A stretch of 42,144 bases of DNA. Source: a virus. The translations under genes were made by a program, and so were the position numbers. This document shows positions 1-7,499 of the stretch, in pieces; positions within the stretch are counted from its first letter, which is position 1, and every line of letters begins with the position of its first letter. The stretch lies in IMG/VR virus record IMGVR_UViG_3300025929_000028, positions 1 through 42,144 of that record. The stretch is one strand, 5' to 3'. Below the pieces are notes generated by a model that saw only the letters and a program-made list of their open reading frames with translations, was not told where the DNA came from and did no database searches.

Positions 1-1518
1 GGGTACGAGCTCTTTCCCTACCAGGACGAAGCGCTGAAGAAGTTCGCCGACCAGGACTACGGGCTCTGTGGCGACGACATGGGTCTGGGCAAGACGCTCG
101 AGGCCATCGCTATCGACCGTGAATGGCGGTTGCGTAGCGGTACGATGCAATCGAAGACGTTGGTCATCGCACCGCTCACAGTCCTCAGTAGTTGGGAGGA
201 ACACTACGCTTGGGCTCTTCCTGGCCTCAAGGTGTACTGTATCGACCCGAAGAATCGTCCCGCATTCATTCGGGCTCTCCAAGAGGACTACCAGGTCTAC
301 CTCATTCATTGGGACGCCCTTCGTCTGATGCAGACGCAGTTGAAGGAGACGCGTTGGTTCAACGTCATCGCTGATGAGTGCCACCGAATGAAGAACCGCA
401 AGACGCAGATGACGCGAGCCGTCAAGCTAATGCGGCCGCAGTTTAAGTTCGCAGCCTCGGGTACTCCTGCAGATAGTAAGCCGCACGACCTGTGGAGTGT
501 GTTGAACTGGCTCCAGCCACGGAAGTACAGTTCGTACTGGCGCTTCTACAAGGAGCACGTGTCCTATGAAGTGACTCCACAGGGCTATCACAAGATCACA
601 GGCGTCAAGAATGTCGACGAGCTCCTGACGGATATCGAGCCCTTTTACCTTCGTAGGCGCAAGGAAGAGGTTCTGAAGGATCTTCCGGAAAAGTACTACA
701 CTACACAGTGGGTCGATCTGACACCTGCGCAGCGTAAGGCCTATGACGAGCTGCGAAAGAAGCAGCTTACCTGGGTCATGAATAACATGGGCGAAGAAGA
801 GGCTCTGCCCGCGCCTCTGGTTATTCAGCAGCTGACCCGACTTCAGCAGTTCGCCGTCGGTTCGATTGAGGCCGAACACTTCCGAAAGAGGGAACTGAAC
901 AAGCAGTGGAATCCCAGTAAGCCCACGGAACTGTACGACAAGACACGTGCCTTCGACAAGACACACAACTGGAAGTGGCGAATCGTTCCGGCCATTCGCT
1001 ACAACATTATCGATCCGTCCATCAAGATCACAGCTGCTATGGACCTTATCGAGGATAGCAACGAGCCTGTGGTCGTCTTTTCCCAGTTCAAGTCTGCGAT
1101 CAACTTGCTCGCACAGCATATGAAGAAGGAGAAGATGCCCTTCGGTATCATCACAGGCGACGTGGACAATAACACCCGAACCAACCACCGTATTAACTTC
1201 CAGGCAGGTCGGTACAAGTGCATTGCTGGCACGATTAGTGCTGGTGGTGTTGGTATCACTCTGACACGATCCTCGCATGTTGTGTTCATCGATCGTTCCT
1301 GGAAGCAGGCAATTAACCGCCAGGCCGAGGACAGACTCCACAGGGTGGGCCAGAAGAATGCGGTGCAGGTCACTGACCTAATGGCTCGAAACACTGTTGA
1401 CCTTGGTAGGCACCAGCAGCTTCAGGAGCAGTGGGGTTGGCTACAGCAAATCCTGGGCGACTCCGTCTTGGATTACCAGCAACATGGAACGTTCGGAAAC
1501 GTGAAGGGAATTCTGTGA
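1..1518 (+). CDS. SNF2/DEAD-like helicase, 5' end cut by the window edge
   Basis: Superfamily 2 (SNF2-like) DNA-dependent ATPase. The frame is already open at base 1; only the initiator is missing. The N-terminus carries the FPYQ Q-motif-like segment, then motif I DDMGLGKT, motif II ADECHRMKN, motif III SGTPADS, and in the C-terminal RecA lobe GGVGITLT and the motif VI stretch NRQAEDRLHRVGQ, so both lobes are complete. At about 505 residues it is the compact phage form without accessory domains. Such proteins remodel or translocate on duplex DNA during replication or recombination. The last three bases of the window (42142-42144, ATG) would supply its start codon in frame if the molecule is circular. 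The stop overlaps the next start by three bases (GTGA). Family assignment is sure; the exact role is inferred. Confidence 0.93.
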   Translation, partial: GYELFPYQDEALKKFADQDYGLCGDDMGLGKTLEAIAIDREWRLRSGTMQSKTLVIAPLTVLSSWEEHYAWALPGLKVYCIDPKNRPAFIRALQEDYQVYLIHWDALRLMQTQLKETRWFNVIADECHRMKNRKTQMTRAVKLMRPQFKFAASGTPADSKPHDLWSVLNWLQPRKYSSYWRFYKEHVSYEVTPQGYHKITGVKNVDELLTDIEPFYLRRRKEEVLKDLPEKYYTTQWVDLTPAQRKAYDELRKKQLTWVMNNMGEEEALPAPLVIQQLTRLQQFAVGSIEAEHFRKRELNKQWNPSKPTELYDKTRAFDKTHNWKWRIVPAIRYNIIDPSIKITAAMDLIEDSNEPVVVFSQFKSAINLLAQHMKKEKMPFGIITGDVDNNTRTNHRINFQAGRYKCIAGTISAGGVGITLTRSSHVVFIDRSWKQAINRQAEDRLHRVGQKNAVQVTDLMARNTVDLGRHQQLQEQWGWLQQILGDSVLDYQQHGTFGNVKGIL

Positions 1519-1817
1519 GCGACATTGGTATGCGTCAGGCGCTCCTCGAACAGCTTGACGATGCAACGACCGAACTGATCGAAGCTCCTCTCATGGACGG
1601 CAGGGGAAACACCGATCAGGGCAAGATGCAGCGTGCTCTGCAGACCGTACAGGTAGTCTTCAAGGCATACGAGGACCTGGTAATCCTGACTAAGGAAAAG
1701 CACAACGTAGGCTTTGCCTTCAAGGACCTGCCTAGCAACGAGCTCTCCAAGTACCGTTCTGTCAGTCACAAGATGAAGCTCCTGAGGTCTCTGTACGGCG
1801 AGAAAAGTGAGGCTTGA
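1515..1817 (+). CDS. Small conserved-looking protein, function unknown
   Basis: A 100-residue protein with no family I recognise. The GTG at 1515 is chosen because it overlaps the helicase stop (GTGA), the usual coupling in this operon; the upstream ATG in this frame lies well inside the helicase gene. The sequence is soluble, alpha-helical in character and mixed in charge, with no cysteine motif or membrane segment. Cotranscription with the helicase suggests a DNA-metabolism accessory, but nothing in the sequence shows it. Its last bases overlap the -35 box of the next promoter. Confidence 0.7.
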   Translation: MSDIGMRQALLEQLDDATTELIEAPLMDGRGNTDQGKMQRALQTVQVVFKAYEDLVILTKEKHNVGFAFKDLPSNELSKYRSVSHKMKLLRSLYGEKSEA

Positions 1818-1843
1818 TAACCCACGAGGAGACCATATATAAT
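1814..1843 (+). promoter_or_regulatory. Sigma70-type promoter giving a leaderless transcript
   Basis: -35 TTGATA (1814-1819), an 18-base spacer and a perfect -10 TATAAT (1838-1843). The expected start of transcription, seven bases after the -10, falls on the A of the ATG at 1850, so the mRNA would have no leader. The same layout is found at five other recognisable promoters in the window. Confidence 0.8.
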
Positions 1844-1849
1844 AAAAGT

Positions 1850-2113
1850 ATGAAGCAGATGAGCAAGCGCGAAGAGAACCCCGAGCTACCTGCGATCCCT
1901 ACGGATCAGCTACGAACAGTCCGTAGGTACTACGTCTACAACCCGGACCACATCAACAAGGCCGAGTGCGTGAGACAGGGACGAGAGTCGATCAGCAAGG
2001 GCGACTGCAAGTTTGTTGAGCTGCACAAGCACAGTGCAGGGGTCGAGTGTCCTGGTGTGTACCTGAAGGACCGTGGTGACAAGTGCTTCCGCTTCGGAAA
2101 GGGGATTCAGTAG
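1850..2113 (+). CDS. Small basic protein, function unknown (probably leaderless)
   Basis: An 87-residue charged protein with cysteines at CVRQG, GDCKF, VECPG and DKCFR. Four scattered Cys plus His could bind a metal, but there is no CxxC pair, so this is only a possibility. The ATG at 1850 is preferred over the TTG at 1814, which lies inside the promoter -35 box. There is no Shine-Dalgarno sequence in front of it, which fits a leaderless start seven bases after TATAAT. The stop TAG overlaps the GTG of the next gene by one base. I do not recognise the family. Confidence 0.72.
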   Translation: MKQMSKREENPELPAIPTDQLRTVRRYYVYNPDHINKAECVRQGRESISKGDCKFVELHKHSAGVECPGVYLKDRGDKCFRFGKGIQ

Positions 2114-2337
2114 TGCCGAAGGTTCGCATTCAGGCTACCATCACGATCGACACAGACGAGGTTGGTATCGATATCCGCGGCGTCGTTGATGACCCGGATG
2201 AGACCGACGTTGAGGACGTCGTCTACGCATACTTTTCGAAGCATGCCGACGAGCTCGCAGACCTGATCAAGCAGGAGTGCGACGAAGAGAAGAACTACCA
2301 GGACACCGTTGAAGTCGAATTCGAGGAGTGGGAATGA
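2113..2337 (+). CDS. Small acidic protein, function unknown
   Basis: 74 residues, strongly acidic (many Asp/Glu, ending VEFEEWE), starting at a GTG that shares its G with the previous stop. Acidic mini-proteins in phage early regions are sometimes DNA mimics or inhibitors of host enzymes, but nothing here proves that. No cysteine motif or membrane segment. It overlaps the next gene by four bases (ATGA), so translation is probably coupled. Confidence 0.7.
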   Translation: MPKVRIQATITIDTDEVGIDIRGVVDDPDETDVEDVVYAYFSKHADELADLIKQECDEEKNYQDTVEVEFEEWE

Positions 2338-2510
2338 TCGCGCTGGTTTTAGTTCTCGTGTCGCTGATCGCGGGTGGCGTCGGCTACATGGAATGGGACA
2401 ACCGTAAGCACTGGCAGGACGGTCGCAAGCTGTCCAGGACGGAACTGGCGCACCGTAAGCTCGCGGAGAACAACCCGTTCCTGGAGCACATGCTGGTGGT
2501 GACGGCGTGA
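2334..2510 (+). CDS. Small single-pass membrane protein
   Basis: 58 residues starting at ATG 2334, which overlaps the preceding TGA. The first 20 residues form a hydrophobic helix (MIALVLVLVSLIAGGVGYM) followed by a charged cytoplasmic-type tail, so a signal-anchor protein is likely. It is one of several tiny membrane proteins in the early arm (see 3604, 6174 and 12821). Function unknown. Confidence 0.68.
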   Translation: MIALVLVLVSLIAGGVGYMEWDNRKHWQDGRKLSRTELAHRKLAENNPFLEHMLVVTA

Positions 2511-3076
2511 AGGTCGCGCAGGCGTACGACTTCGACGGCAAGAAATACTACTGGCAGTGCAAGAACGATGGCACCAAGTTCGAGTATGCGATCCTGAACG
2601 AGGGAAGCATCTCGATCTCGAACGTGGAGTTCGTTCCCGATGGCACGAAGAAGTGCTGGGGTGACGTTGCTCGTGCCATGGGCAAGGAGGTCGTCGACTG
2701 CAAGGAGTGTGGTCTCCCGGGCGAGCTGGACTGGTCACCTCCCTATCCTGAGCTCATGAAGCAGAAGCAGGTATGCTTCGGGTGTCTCATCTGGGTAGAG
2801 AAGCTCGAAGCAATCGAACGCGGCGAGCAGTACTACATCACGAACAAGTGGGACTGCTACTCATTCGGACCGGAGCCTGCCGAGCAGTCGTGGAAAAACC
2901 ACAAGGGTGGCCTCGGCTACGGCGGCGCACGCTTCGAGTTCGAGATGCACGAGGACCAGGAACGGCGAATCAGCCACAACGTCTGGTACGGCGGAACGGT
3001 CCCCGAGCACTTCCGAAGCAGGCTTCCGATCAACTGCACGATCATCCCGCGTGCAGGCAACGACTGGGGATACTGA
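2507..3076 (+). CDS. Zinc-ribbon-like hypothetical protein
   Basis: 189 residues from a GTG start that overlaps the previous stop by four bases. Near the middle are two CxxC pairs, DCKECG and VCFGC, about 25 residues apart, which would make a treble-clef or zinc-ribbon site. The C-terminal half is rich in Trp, Tyr and Gly (YGGARFEFEMHED, WYGGTVPEHF). I do not recognise the family. A nucleic-acid-binding role is a reasonable guess from the zinc site. Confidence 0.72.
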   Translation: MKVAQAYDFDGKKYYWQCKNDGTKFEYAILNEGSISISNVEFVPDGTKKCWGDVARAMGKEVVDCKECGLPGELDWSPPYPELMKQKQVCFGCLIWVEKLEAIERGEQYYITNKWDCYSFGPEPAEQSWKNHKGGLGYGGARFEFEMHEDQERRISHNVWYGGTVPEHFRSRLPINCTIIPRAGNDWGY

Positions 3077-3240
3077 TGGCGAAGTACGTTCTGGTCAAGT
3101 TCGAGAGCGACGAAGAGGGTGACGAGTTCCGTCAAAGTGTCAAGAACGGTAACTGGGATGCCGTTGCACCTGACGAGGTCATCTACTACACCGAGAGCCT
3201 GACTGAGATGTGGCAGAAGCTGGTGGAGAATCATGGCTAG
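3076..3240 (+). CDS. Small protein, paralogue of the next gene's N-terminus
   Basis: 54 residues, ATG overlapping the previous stop by one base (TGATG). It begins MAKYVLVKFESDEEGDEF, which lines up with the N-terminus of the next product (MARYVLLAFDENEKADAF). The pair probably arose by tandem duplication followed by fusion of the second copy to extra sequence. The pattern looks like a small alpha/beta fold (strand YVLVKF, then an acidic helix). Function unknown. Confidence 0.7.
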   Translation: MAKYVLVKFESDEEGDEFRQSVKNGNWDAVAPDEVIYYTESLTEMWQKLVENHG

Positions 3241-3607
3241 GTACGTTCTACTCGCCTTCGACGAGAACGAGAAGGCCGATGCCTTTGTCGAAGCCTGTCA
3301 GGAAACGGGCATTGTCGCAGCGGTGTCAAACGAAGACGCTTCCTTGAAGCACTTCGCTCCTGAGGTTCGCGCAGTGTACCAGATGCCGACCAAGTTCTGC
3401 GACTGCGCTGTGAGCAAGGGGGGTCGTGGCTTCACTCGTGGCAAGAAGTACGGCTGGTGGGTTCACAGTACGTGCGGTAGGCCAACGCGTGCATGGGCTC
3501 GAGGCGAACACTGGTTCCAGGCACTTGGGCGAAACCTTCTGGCAAGGACTCCACAGGCCCCTGAGTATCGCGGCGACGGCGACTTTAGCTTAGTGAGGCA
3601 GCAATGA
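3233..3607 (+). CDS. Hypothetical protein with duplicated N-terminal module
   Basis: 124 residues. The first 30 or so repeat the module of the preceding gene; the rest contains FCDCAVSKGGRG, a basic Gly-rich stretch, and THSTCGRP-like Cys/His positions (VHSTCGRPTRAW). The paired CxC and the later H..C could form a zinc site, and the C-terminal half is basic enough to bind nucleic acid. The start overlaps the previous gene by eight bases. No known family recognised. Confidence 0.7.
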   Translation: MARYVLLAFDENEKADAFVEACQETGIVAAVSNEDASLKHFAPEVRAVYQMPTKFCDCAVSKGGRGFTRGKKYGWWVHSTCGRPTRAWARGEHWFQALGRNLLARTPQAPEYRGDGDFSLVRQQ

Positions 3608-3690
3608 CATCCACGGACTGGATCATCGTCGGTGCTGTTGTCTTCATCCTCGCAGGCCTGGGATTCATCTACTGGGCGGAAACGCGATGA
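3604..3690 (+). CDS. 28-residue membrane mini-protein
   Basis: ATG at 3604 overlaps the preceding TGA by four bases. The product starts MTSTDW and continues with one hydrophobic helix (IIVGAVVFILAGLGFIYW), ending AETR. It in turn overlaps the next gene by four bases (ATGA). The double coupling and a clean transmembrane helix argue it is real despite its size. Function unknown. Confidence 0.6.
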   Translation: MTSTDWIIVGAVVFILAGLGFIYWAETR

Positions 3691-3896
3691 GTAGACTTGA
3701 CACTGCCATTGCAGTTGTCTTCGAGGAACGAGGCGGCGAGGCACTTGCCTTCGATGAAGAAGACCTGGCCGCGCAAGTAGCGCACCATACCACACGTGGC
3801 CGTAAGGTCTGGATATTCAGAAAGGCGGAAACATGTCCTGGCGTAGTGCAATCACCACCTACGGTCCCCAAGCCCGATACGAGGACCCTTCCCTGA
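3687..3896 (+). CDS. Small hypothetical protein, 3' end deeply overlapped
   Basis: 69 residues from ATG 3687. The first 48 residues look natural (acidic helix, then RGRKVWIFRKAE). The last 21 are coded by DNA that is also the start of the next gene in another frame, a 64-base overlap that is unusually long for this genome, and that tail is Pro/Thr-rich. The tail may simply be run-through to the first stop. No family recognised. Confidence 0.58.
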   Translation: MSRLDTAIAVVFEERGGEALAFDEEDLAAQVAHHTTRGRKVWIFRKAETCPGVVQSPPTVPKPDTRTLP

Positions 3897-4108
3897 GGAA
3901 GCACAACGGACCAGCAACTCCGGGTCGCATCGTCATGGACTTCCAGAACGGTTCGCTGCAGCAGGAGCACCTCAGCGAGCACGTCGCCGACCATGACATC
4001 ACGGTGGACCAGAGCGGTGCGCTGCAGTACATCCAGTTGCTGCACCATGACGGTTCGGTCCAGATCATTCGTTCCGGCTTCATGAACATCCGCTTCTACC
4101 CTGACTAG
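3833..4108 (+). CDS. Hypothetical protein upstream of queE
   Basis: 91 residues starting MSWRSAITTYGPQ, with a ribosome site of the AAAGGCGG type six bases upstream. It contains a His-rich centre (QQEHLSEHVADHDI) and a strand-rich C-terminus. It sits seven bases before queE, so it is probably cotranslated with the pathway. Whether it takes part in deazaguanine synthesis is unknown. Confidence 0.68.
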   Translation: MSWRSAITTYGPQARYEDPSLRKHNGPATPGRIVMDFQNGSLQQEHLSEHVADHDITVDQSGALQYIQLLHHDGSVQIIRSGFMNIRFYPD

Positions 4109-4115
4109 GAGTCCT

Positions 4116-4835
4116 GTGGACCTCACGCTTCCGCTCAACGATGTCTTCGGGCCTACGATCCAGGGCGAGGGACCGTACATGGGCCGAGTGGTCAACTTCG
4201 TGCGACTGGGTCTCTGTAACTTGCACTGCAAGCAGTGTGACACGAAGCAGACCTGGGACACGTCGCAGTATGATTTGAAGAAGGAGAACCCTGCGACCGA
4301 TGTTAGCGAGATCGTCAACCGTGTTAAGGCACTGCATGGCAACCAGGCGATCGTAGTCATTTCTGGTGGAGAGCCTCTCATGCACCAGGATAAGGCAGGG
4401 TTCAGGCAAATGCTTAGGGAACTGAACATGCTCGACTACAACGTACACATCGAGACCAATGGTACGCGAATGCCTCGTACCGAGGTAGCGAACCTGGTCC
4501 AACACTTCTCAGTATCCCCTAAGATCACCTCAGCGCTTATCTCCTCGAAGGACGAAGAGTCGAAGCGCATCAAGATGGCAACGCTGCACCAGTTCGCACA
4601 GTATGCCAAGCTGGACAAGGCTTGCTTCAAGATCGTCTGCGCGACACCTGAGGACGTCGACGAGGCTAACGCGTTGCGCCTGGCGCTGAACCTGTTCGAA
4701 GAGGACTTCTGGATCATGCCTGCGGGTCAGGGAGCAGGAGTTCTCGACTACAATACGAAGAAGATCCTAGATCGTGTTCTGCACCACGGCATGAACTTCT
4801 CGCCGCGCCTTCACATCTTGACTAGGGTTAAGTGA
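4116..4835 (+). CDS. queE: 7-carboxy-7-deazaguanine synthase (radical SAM)
   Basis: QueE converts 6-carboxy-tetrahydropterin to 7-carboxy-7-deazaguanine (CDG), the third step of preQ0 synthesis. The 239-residue length fits the family. Residues 11-25 hold the FGPTIQGEGPYMG signature. The radical-SAM cluster motif is C34-x3-C38-x2-C41, followed by DT, and the SAM-binding SGGEP is at 83-87. All expected residues are present, so the enzyme should be active. The start is GTG 4116, just after the previous stop. With queC, queD and folE further downstream the phage encodes the whole route to preQ0. The gene lies at the end of the first early transcript; the next gene has its own promoter. Confidence 0.93.
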   Translation: MDLTLPLNDVFGPTIQGEGPYMGRVVNFVRLGLCNLHCKQCDTKQTWDTSQYDLKKENPATDVSEIVNRVKALHGNQAIVVISGGEPLMHQDKAGFRQMLRELNMLDYNVHIETNGTRMPRTEVANLVQHFSVSPKITSALISSKDEESKRIKMATLHQFAQYAKLDKACFKIVCATPEDVDEANALRLALNLFEEDFWIMPAGQGAGVLDYNTKKILDRVLHHGMNFSPRLHILTRVK

Positions 4836-4850
4836 CTAAGAAAGTCACCG

Positions 4851-4880
4851 TTGTTTTCCCTAGATGAGACCCTATATAAT
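4851..4880 (+). promoter_or_regulatory. Sigma70-type promoter before the nuclease-recombination operon
   Basis: -35 TTGTTT (4851-4856), 18-base spacer, -10 TATAAT (4875-4880). The spacer end GAGACCCTA resembles the promoter at 1814 (GAGACCATA). Transcription would begin near 4887 and give a leader of about 40 bases. Confidence 0.8.
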
Positions 4881-4926
4881 AGATGTGTAAGTAAGTCAGT
4901 GAACCAAGTGAAAGGTTCGAGCGCAC

Positions 4927-6177
4927 ATGCTCCTGACTGTTCAGGACTATATCGACAAGAAGCTGGTACATTCGCTGCACACCAGTGAGTCGAAGTCCTT
5001 CCGCGGTTGCCGACGTAGGTGGAACTGGATCTTCCGAGAGTTCTGGTACCCTCGTACGACTGCGAAGCCTCTCGAGTTCGGCACGGCATACCACGTGGCA
5101 ATGGAAAAGTTCTACGAGCCCGAACTGTGGGACAAGCCACGTGATGTCGTAACGACCCTAGCTGTTCAGGCCTTCCGTAAGAAGTGCCGCGAGCAGCTAC
5201 TGGATTACTGCACTGCAAACAACATCACTCTCGACAGCGTCGATCCTGAGGTCAAGTCCGACTACGAAGAGCGTATGGCTCTAGGTGAAGGTATGATTCA
5301 GTACCACGCCGAAGAGGTCTCACCCGCTCTGGACAAGGACTTGATCCCTCGCAAGGTCGAGATCGCCTTCGAAGTCCCAGTTGTCAATCCTGACACGGGC
5401 GACCAGCTCTGGTGCAAGTGCAACACGTGCTGGACGCGGTACATCGCCTACTGCGAGATGTACTACCCTCCCACGCGCGATGGCATGTGGCATCGAAACA
5501 ACTTCAAGGGCCTGCCCGTCACTTACGGTGGTCGAATCGATGCCATCTTCGAGGGTGTTGACGGTCGCTACTGGATCGTGGACTGGAAGACCGCTGCCCA
5601 GCTCGCCGGCGACAGGGATGAGTTCCTGCTCATCGACGACCAGATCACTCGCTACTGCTGGGCCCTGTGGAGTATCGGCATTCGCATCGCCGGCTTCATC
5701 TACCACGAGCAGAAGAAGGCCTTCCCCGAAGAGCCCGAGCCCATGTCACGCCGTCGTCTGGGATGCCTCTACAGTGTGTCGAAGTCGCAGAACGTCAACT
5801 ACGACACGTACCTGAGGACGGTACAGGAAAACGATAACGGCGCGTATGTCATGGGCGCATACGACGAGTTCCTGGAGTGGCTGAAGGAGAACGGTGGCGT
5901 CTTCCATCAGCGGTACGTCGTCCACAGGAACGAGACCGAGCTGAAGCAGGCCGCTCGGAATGTGTACATGGAAGCGGTCGAGATGACGAATCCCGACCTG
6001 CTGATCTACCCCAACGCTGGCCGCTTCGGTTGTAACACGTGCGCGTTCAGGCAGCCATGCATCGGCGTTAACCAAGGCGAAGACTTTCTGTACACCCTGT
6101 CGACGATGTTCGACAAGCGTCGATACCACTACTGGGAGGACAAGGTGCCCAGTACTGAGTCCAAGGGTAATGAGTGA
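4927..6177 (+). CDS. Cas4/RecB-like PD-(D/E)XK nuclease with four-cysteine cluster
   Basis: 416 residues. The nuclease core is seen as FGTAYH (51-56), RIDAIFEG with D205, IVDWK with D219 and K221, and QITRY (Q239/Y243), which are motifs I, II, III and IV of the RecB/Cas4 family. One Cys near the N-terminus (C28) and three at the C-terminus (C369, C372, C378) match the 4Fe-4S staple of Cas4, AddB and Dna2. An extra Cys-rich insertion (LWCKCNTCW, about 161-169) is not typical. Likely a 5'-3' or end-processing exonuclease that makes ssDNA for recombination, working with the Sak4-like and DUF669-like proteins next to it. There are no cas1 or cas2 genes, so a CRISPR role is unlikely. Confidence 0.88.
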   Translation: MLLTVQDYIDKKLVHSLHTSESKSFRGCRRRWNWIFREFWYPRTTAKPLEFGTAYHVAMEKFYEPELWDKPRDVVTTLAVQAFRKKCREQLLDYCTANNITLDSVDPEVKSDYEERMALGEGMIQYHAEEVSPALDKDLIPRKVEIAFEVPVVNPDTGDQLWCKCNTCWTRYIAYCEMYYPPTRDGMWHRNNFKGLPVTYGGRIDAIFEGVDGRYWIVDWKTAAQLAGDRDEFLLIDDQITRYCWALWSIGIRIAGFIYHEQKKAFPEEPEPMSRRRLGCLYSVSKSQNVNYDTYLRTVQENDNGAYVMGAYDEFLEWLKENGGVFHQRYVVHRNETELKQAARNVYMEAVEMTNPDLLIYPNAGRFGCNTCAFRQPCIGVNQGEDFLYTLSTMFDKRRYHYWEDKVPSTESKGNE

Positions 6178-6260
6178 GTCATAAGCTCTACCGGGTGTAT
6201 TGCATCCTCTGCGTTATCGTAGCAGTCCTCGTCTTTACCTACGGAGCGTATCGTGCCTGA
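6174..6260 (+). CDS. 28-residue membrane mini-protein
   Basis: GTG at 6174 overlaps the nuclease stop (GTGA) and the stop TGA at 6258 lies inside the start of the next gene. The product begins MSHKLYRVY and has one hydrophobic helix (CILCVIVAVLVFTY). It fills the only gap between two tightly packed genes and is coupled on both sides, which supports it being real. Function unknown. Confidence 0.55.
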   Translation: MSHKLYRVYCILCVIVAVLVFTYGAYRA

Positions 6261-7026
6261 AGTGTTAACACCGTCCAGTTTCGCTGGCCTGAAGGTAGTG
6301 AAGGCAGGCCAGCGAGAGTCAAACCTGAACATCATGATCTACGGTGACAGCGGTGTCGGTAAGACACGCCTCGCCGGATCAGCTGATGACGTCCCTGAGA
6401 TGCGTTCTGTAGTGTGCGTCGACTTCGAGGGTGGAACCGAAACCCTCAAGCACAGCTACCCCAACGTCGATACCATTCGTGTGACATCTTGGAAGGATGT
6501 CCAGAACGTCTACAACGAGCTGTATGCAGGCAATCACAAGTACAGAACGATCATTCTGGATTCGTTGACTGAGATCCAGAAGTTCAACATGTACAACGTC
6601 ATGCAGCGGCTCATCGAGAAGGATTCGAACCGCGACGAAGACGTTCCGTCCATGCGCGAGTGGGGCGTCAACCTCGAGCAGATGCGGAAGTTCGTTCGAG
6701 CCTTCCGTGACTTGCCCTATAACACTATCTTCACCTGCCTGATGAAGTCCGAGAAGGACGCACGTACTGGTAAGCTCGTCAAGGAGCCTTACCTATCAGG
6801 CAAGCTGTCCAAGGAGGTCGCTGCCTTCCTCGACATCGTCGTCTTCCAGTACATGCGTGAGATGGAAGTTGACGGAGAGATGAAGCAGCAGCGTCTCCTC
6901 CTGTCGCAGGCAACGGACACATGTACTGCGAAGGACCGTACCGGCAAGCTTCCGCAGGTTATGGTCGAACCGACCATGGCGGAGATCATGAAGTACATCA
7001 ACGGTGAAAACGAAACGGGAAACTAA
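6253..7026 (+). CDS. Sak4-like RecA-fold ATPase (recombination)
   Basis: 257 residues, P-loop ATPase of the AAA_24/Sak4 type. Walker A is GDSGVGKT at 31-38, an acidic strand CVDFEGG follows at 55-61, and Walker B is IILDSLTE at about 100-107. Members are RecA-like single-strand annealing or ATPase proteins of phage recombination systems and are commonly found, as here, between a RecB/Cas4-type nuclease and an ssDNA-binding-type protein. The start is GTG 6253. Family assignment is strong; that it promotes annealing rather than ATP-dependent loading is inferred. Confidence 0.85.
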   Translation: MPEVLTPSSFAGLKVVKAGQRESNLNIMIYGDSGVGKTRLAGSADDVPEMRSVVCVDFEGGTETLKHSYPNVDTIRVTSWKDVQNVYNELYAGNHKYRTIILDSLTEIQKFNMYNVMQRLIEKDSNRDEDVPSMREWGVNLEQMRKFVRAFRDLPYNTIFTCLMKSEKDARTGKLVKEPYLSGKLSKEVAAFLDIVVFQYMREMEVDGEMKQQRLLLSQATDTCTAKDRTGKLPQVMVEPTMAEIMKYINGENETGN

Positions 7027-7027
7027 C

Positions 7028-7492
7028 ATGGATCTCAGGGTCAACTTCTCCTCCGAAGAGGCTGCCAGCGAGGCGCGCAAGCCCATCCCTCGAGGCGAGT
7101 ACCACGTCAAGATCACGGACATCGAGTTGAAGGAGTCGCAGTCCGAGAAGAACTTCGGCAAGCCCTACTGGGGCATGGAGTTCACTATCCAGGACGGTGA
7201 GTACAGTGGCAAGAAGGTCTGGACGAACTGCATGCTCTTCAACGGTGCACTCTACACCTTCTCGCAGCTGATGAAGGCTCTGGGCTACGACGTCAGCGCC
7301 GGTGAGTTCGAGGTTCCCGACCCTGAGGACCTGATCGGTCAAGACGTCATCGTGCGCGTCACGATCCGCCCTGAGCGCACGGTCGGCGACAAGACCTATG
7401 ACGAGAGCAACGAGGTCAAGTCCATCAAGGCCTGGACCGAGAGCGTCAAGGTCGGAGGCACGACCAAGAAGTCCGACTCGCTCCTGCCGTAA
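7028..7492 (+). CDS. DUF669-like, probable ssDNA-binding/recombination partner
   Basis: 154 residues from ATG 7028, chosen over the GTG at 7004 because 7004 lies within the previous gene and lacks a ribosome site. The pattern (PRGEYHVKITDIELKESQ, then GKPYWGMEFTI, GKKVWTN, LMKALGYDV and VIVRVTIRPER) matches the beta-rich DUF669 family that accompanies Sak4-like ATPases in phage genomes and is thought to act like an SSB. The gene directly follows the ATPase. The biochemical role is inferred from context. Confidence 0.8.
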   Translation: MDLRVNFSSEEAASEARKPIPRGEYHVKITDIELKESQSEKNFGKPYWGMEFTIQDGEYSGKKVWTNCMLFNGALYTFSQLMKALGYDVSAGEFEVPDPEDLIGQDVIVRVTIRPERTVGDKTYDESNEVKSIKAWTESVKVGGTTKKSDSLLP

Positions 7493-7499
7493 CCGTCCT

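Noticed and set aside
427-1341. Long minus-strand open frame inside the helicase gene
   Set aside because: It is the antisense shadow of a gene with clear SNF2 motifs; its product has no recognisable motif and there is no ribosome site or promoter.
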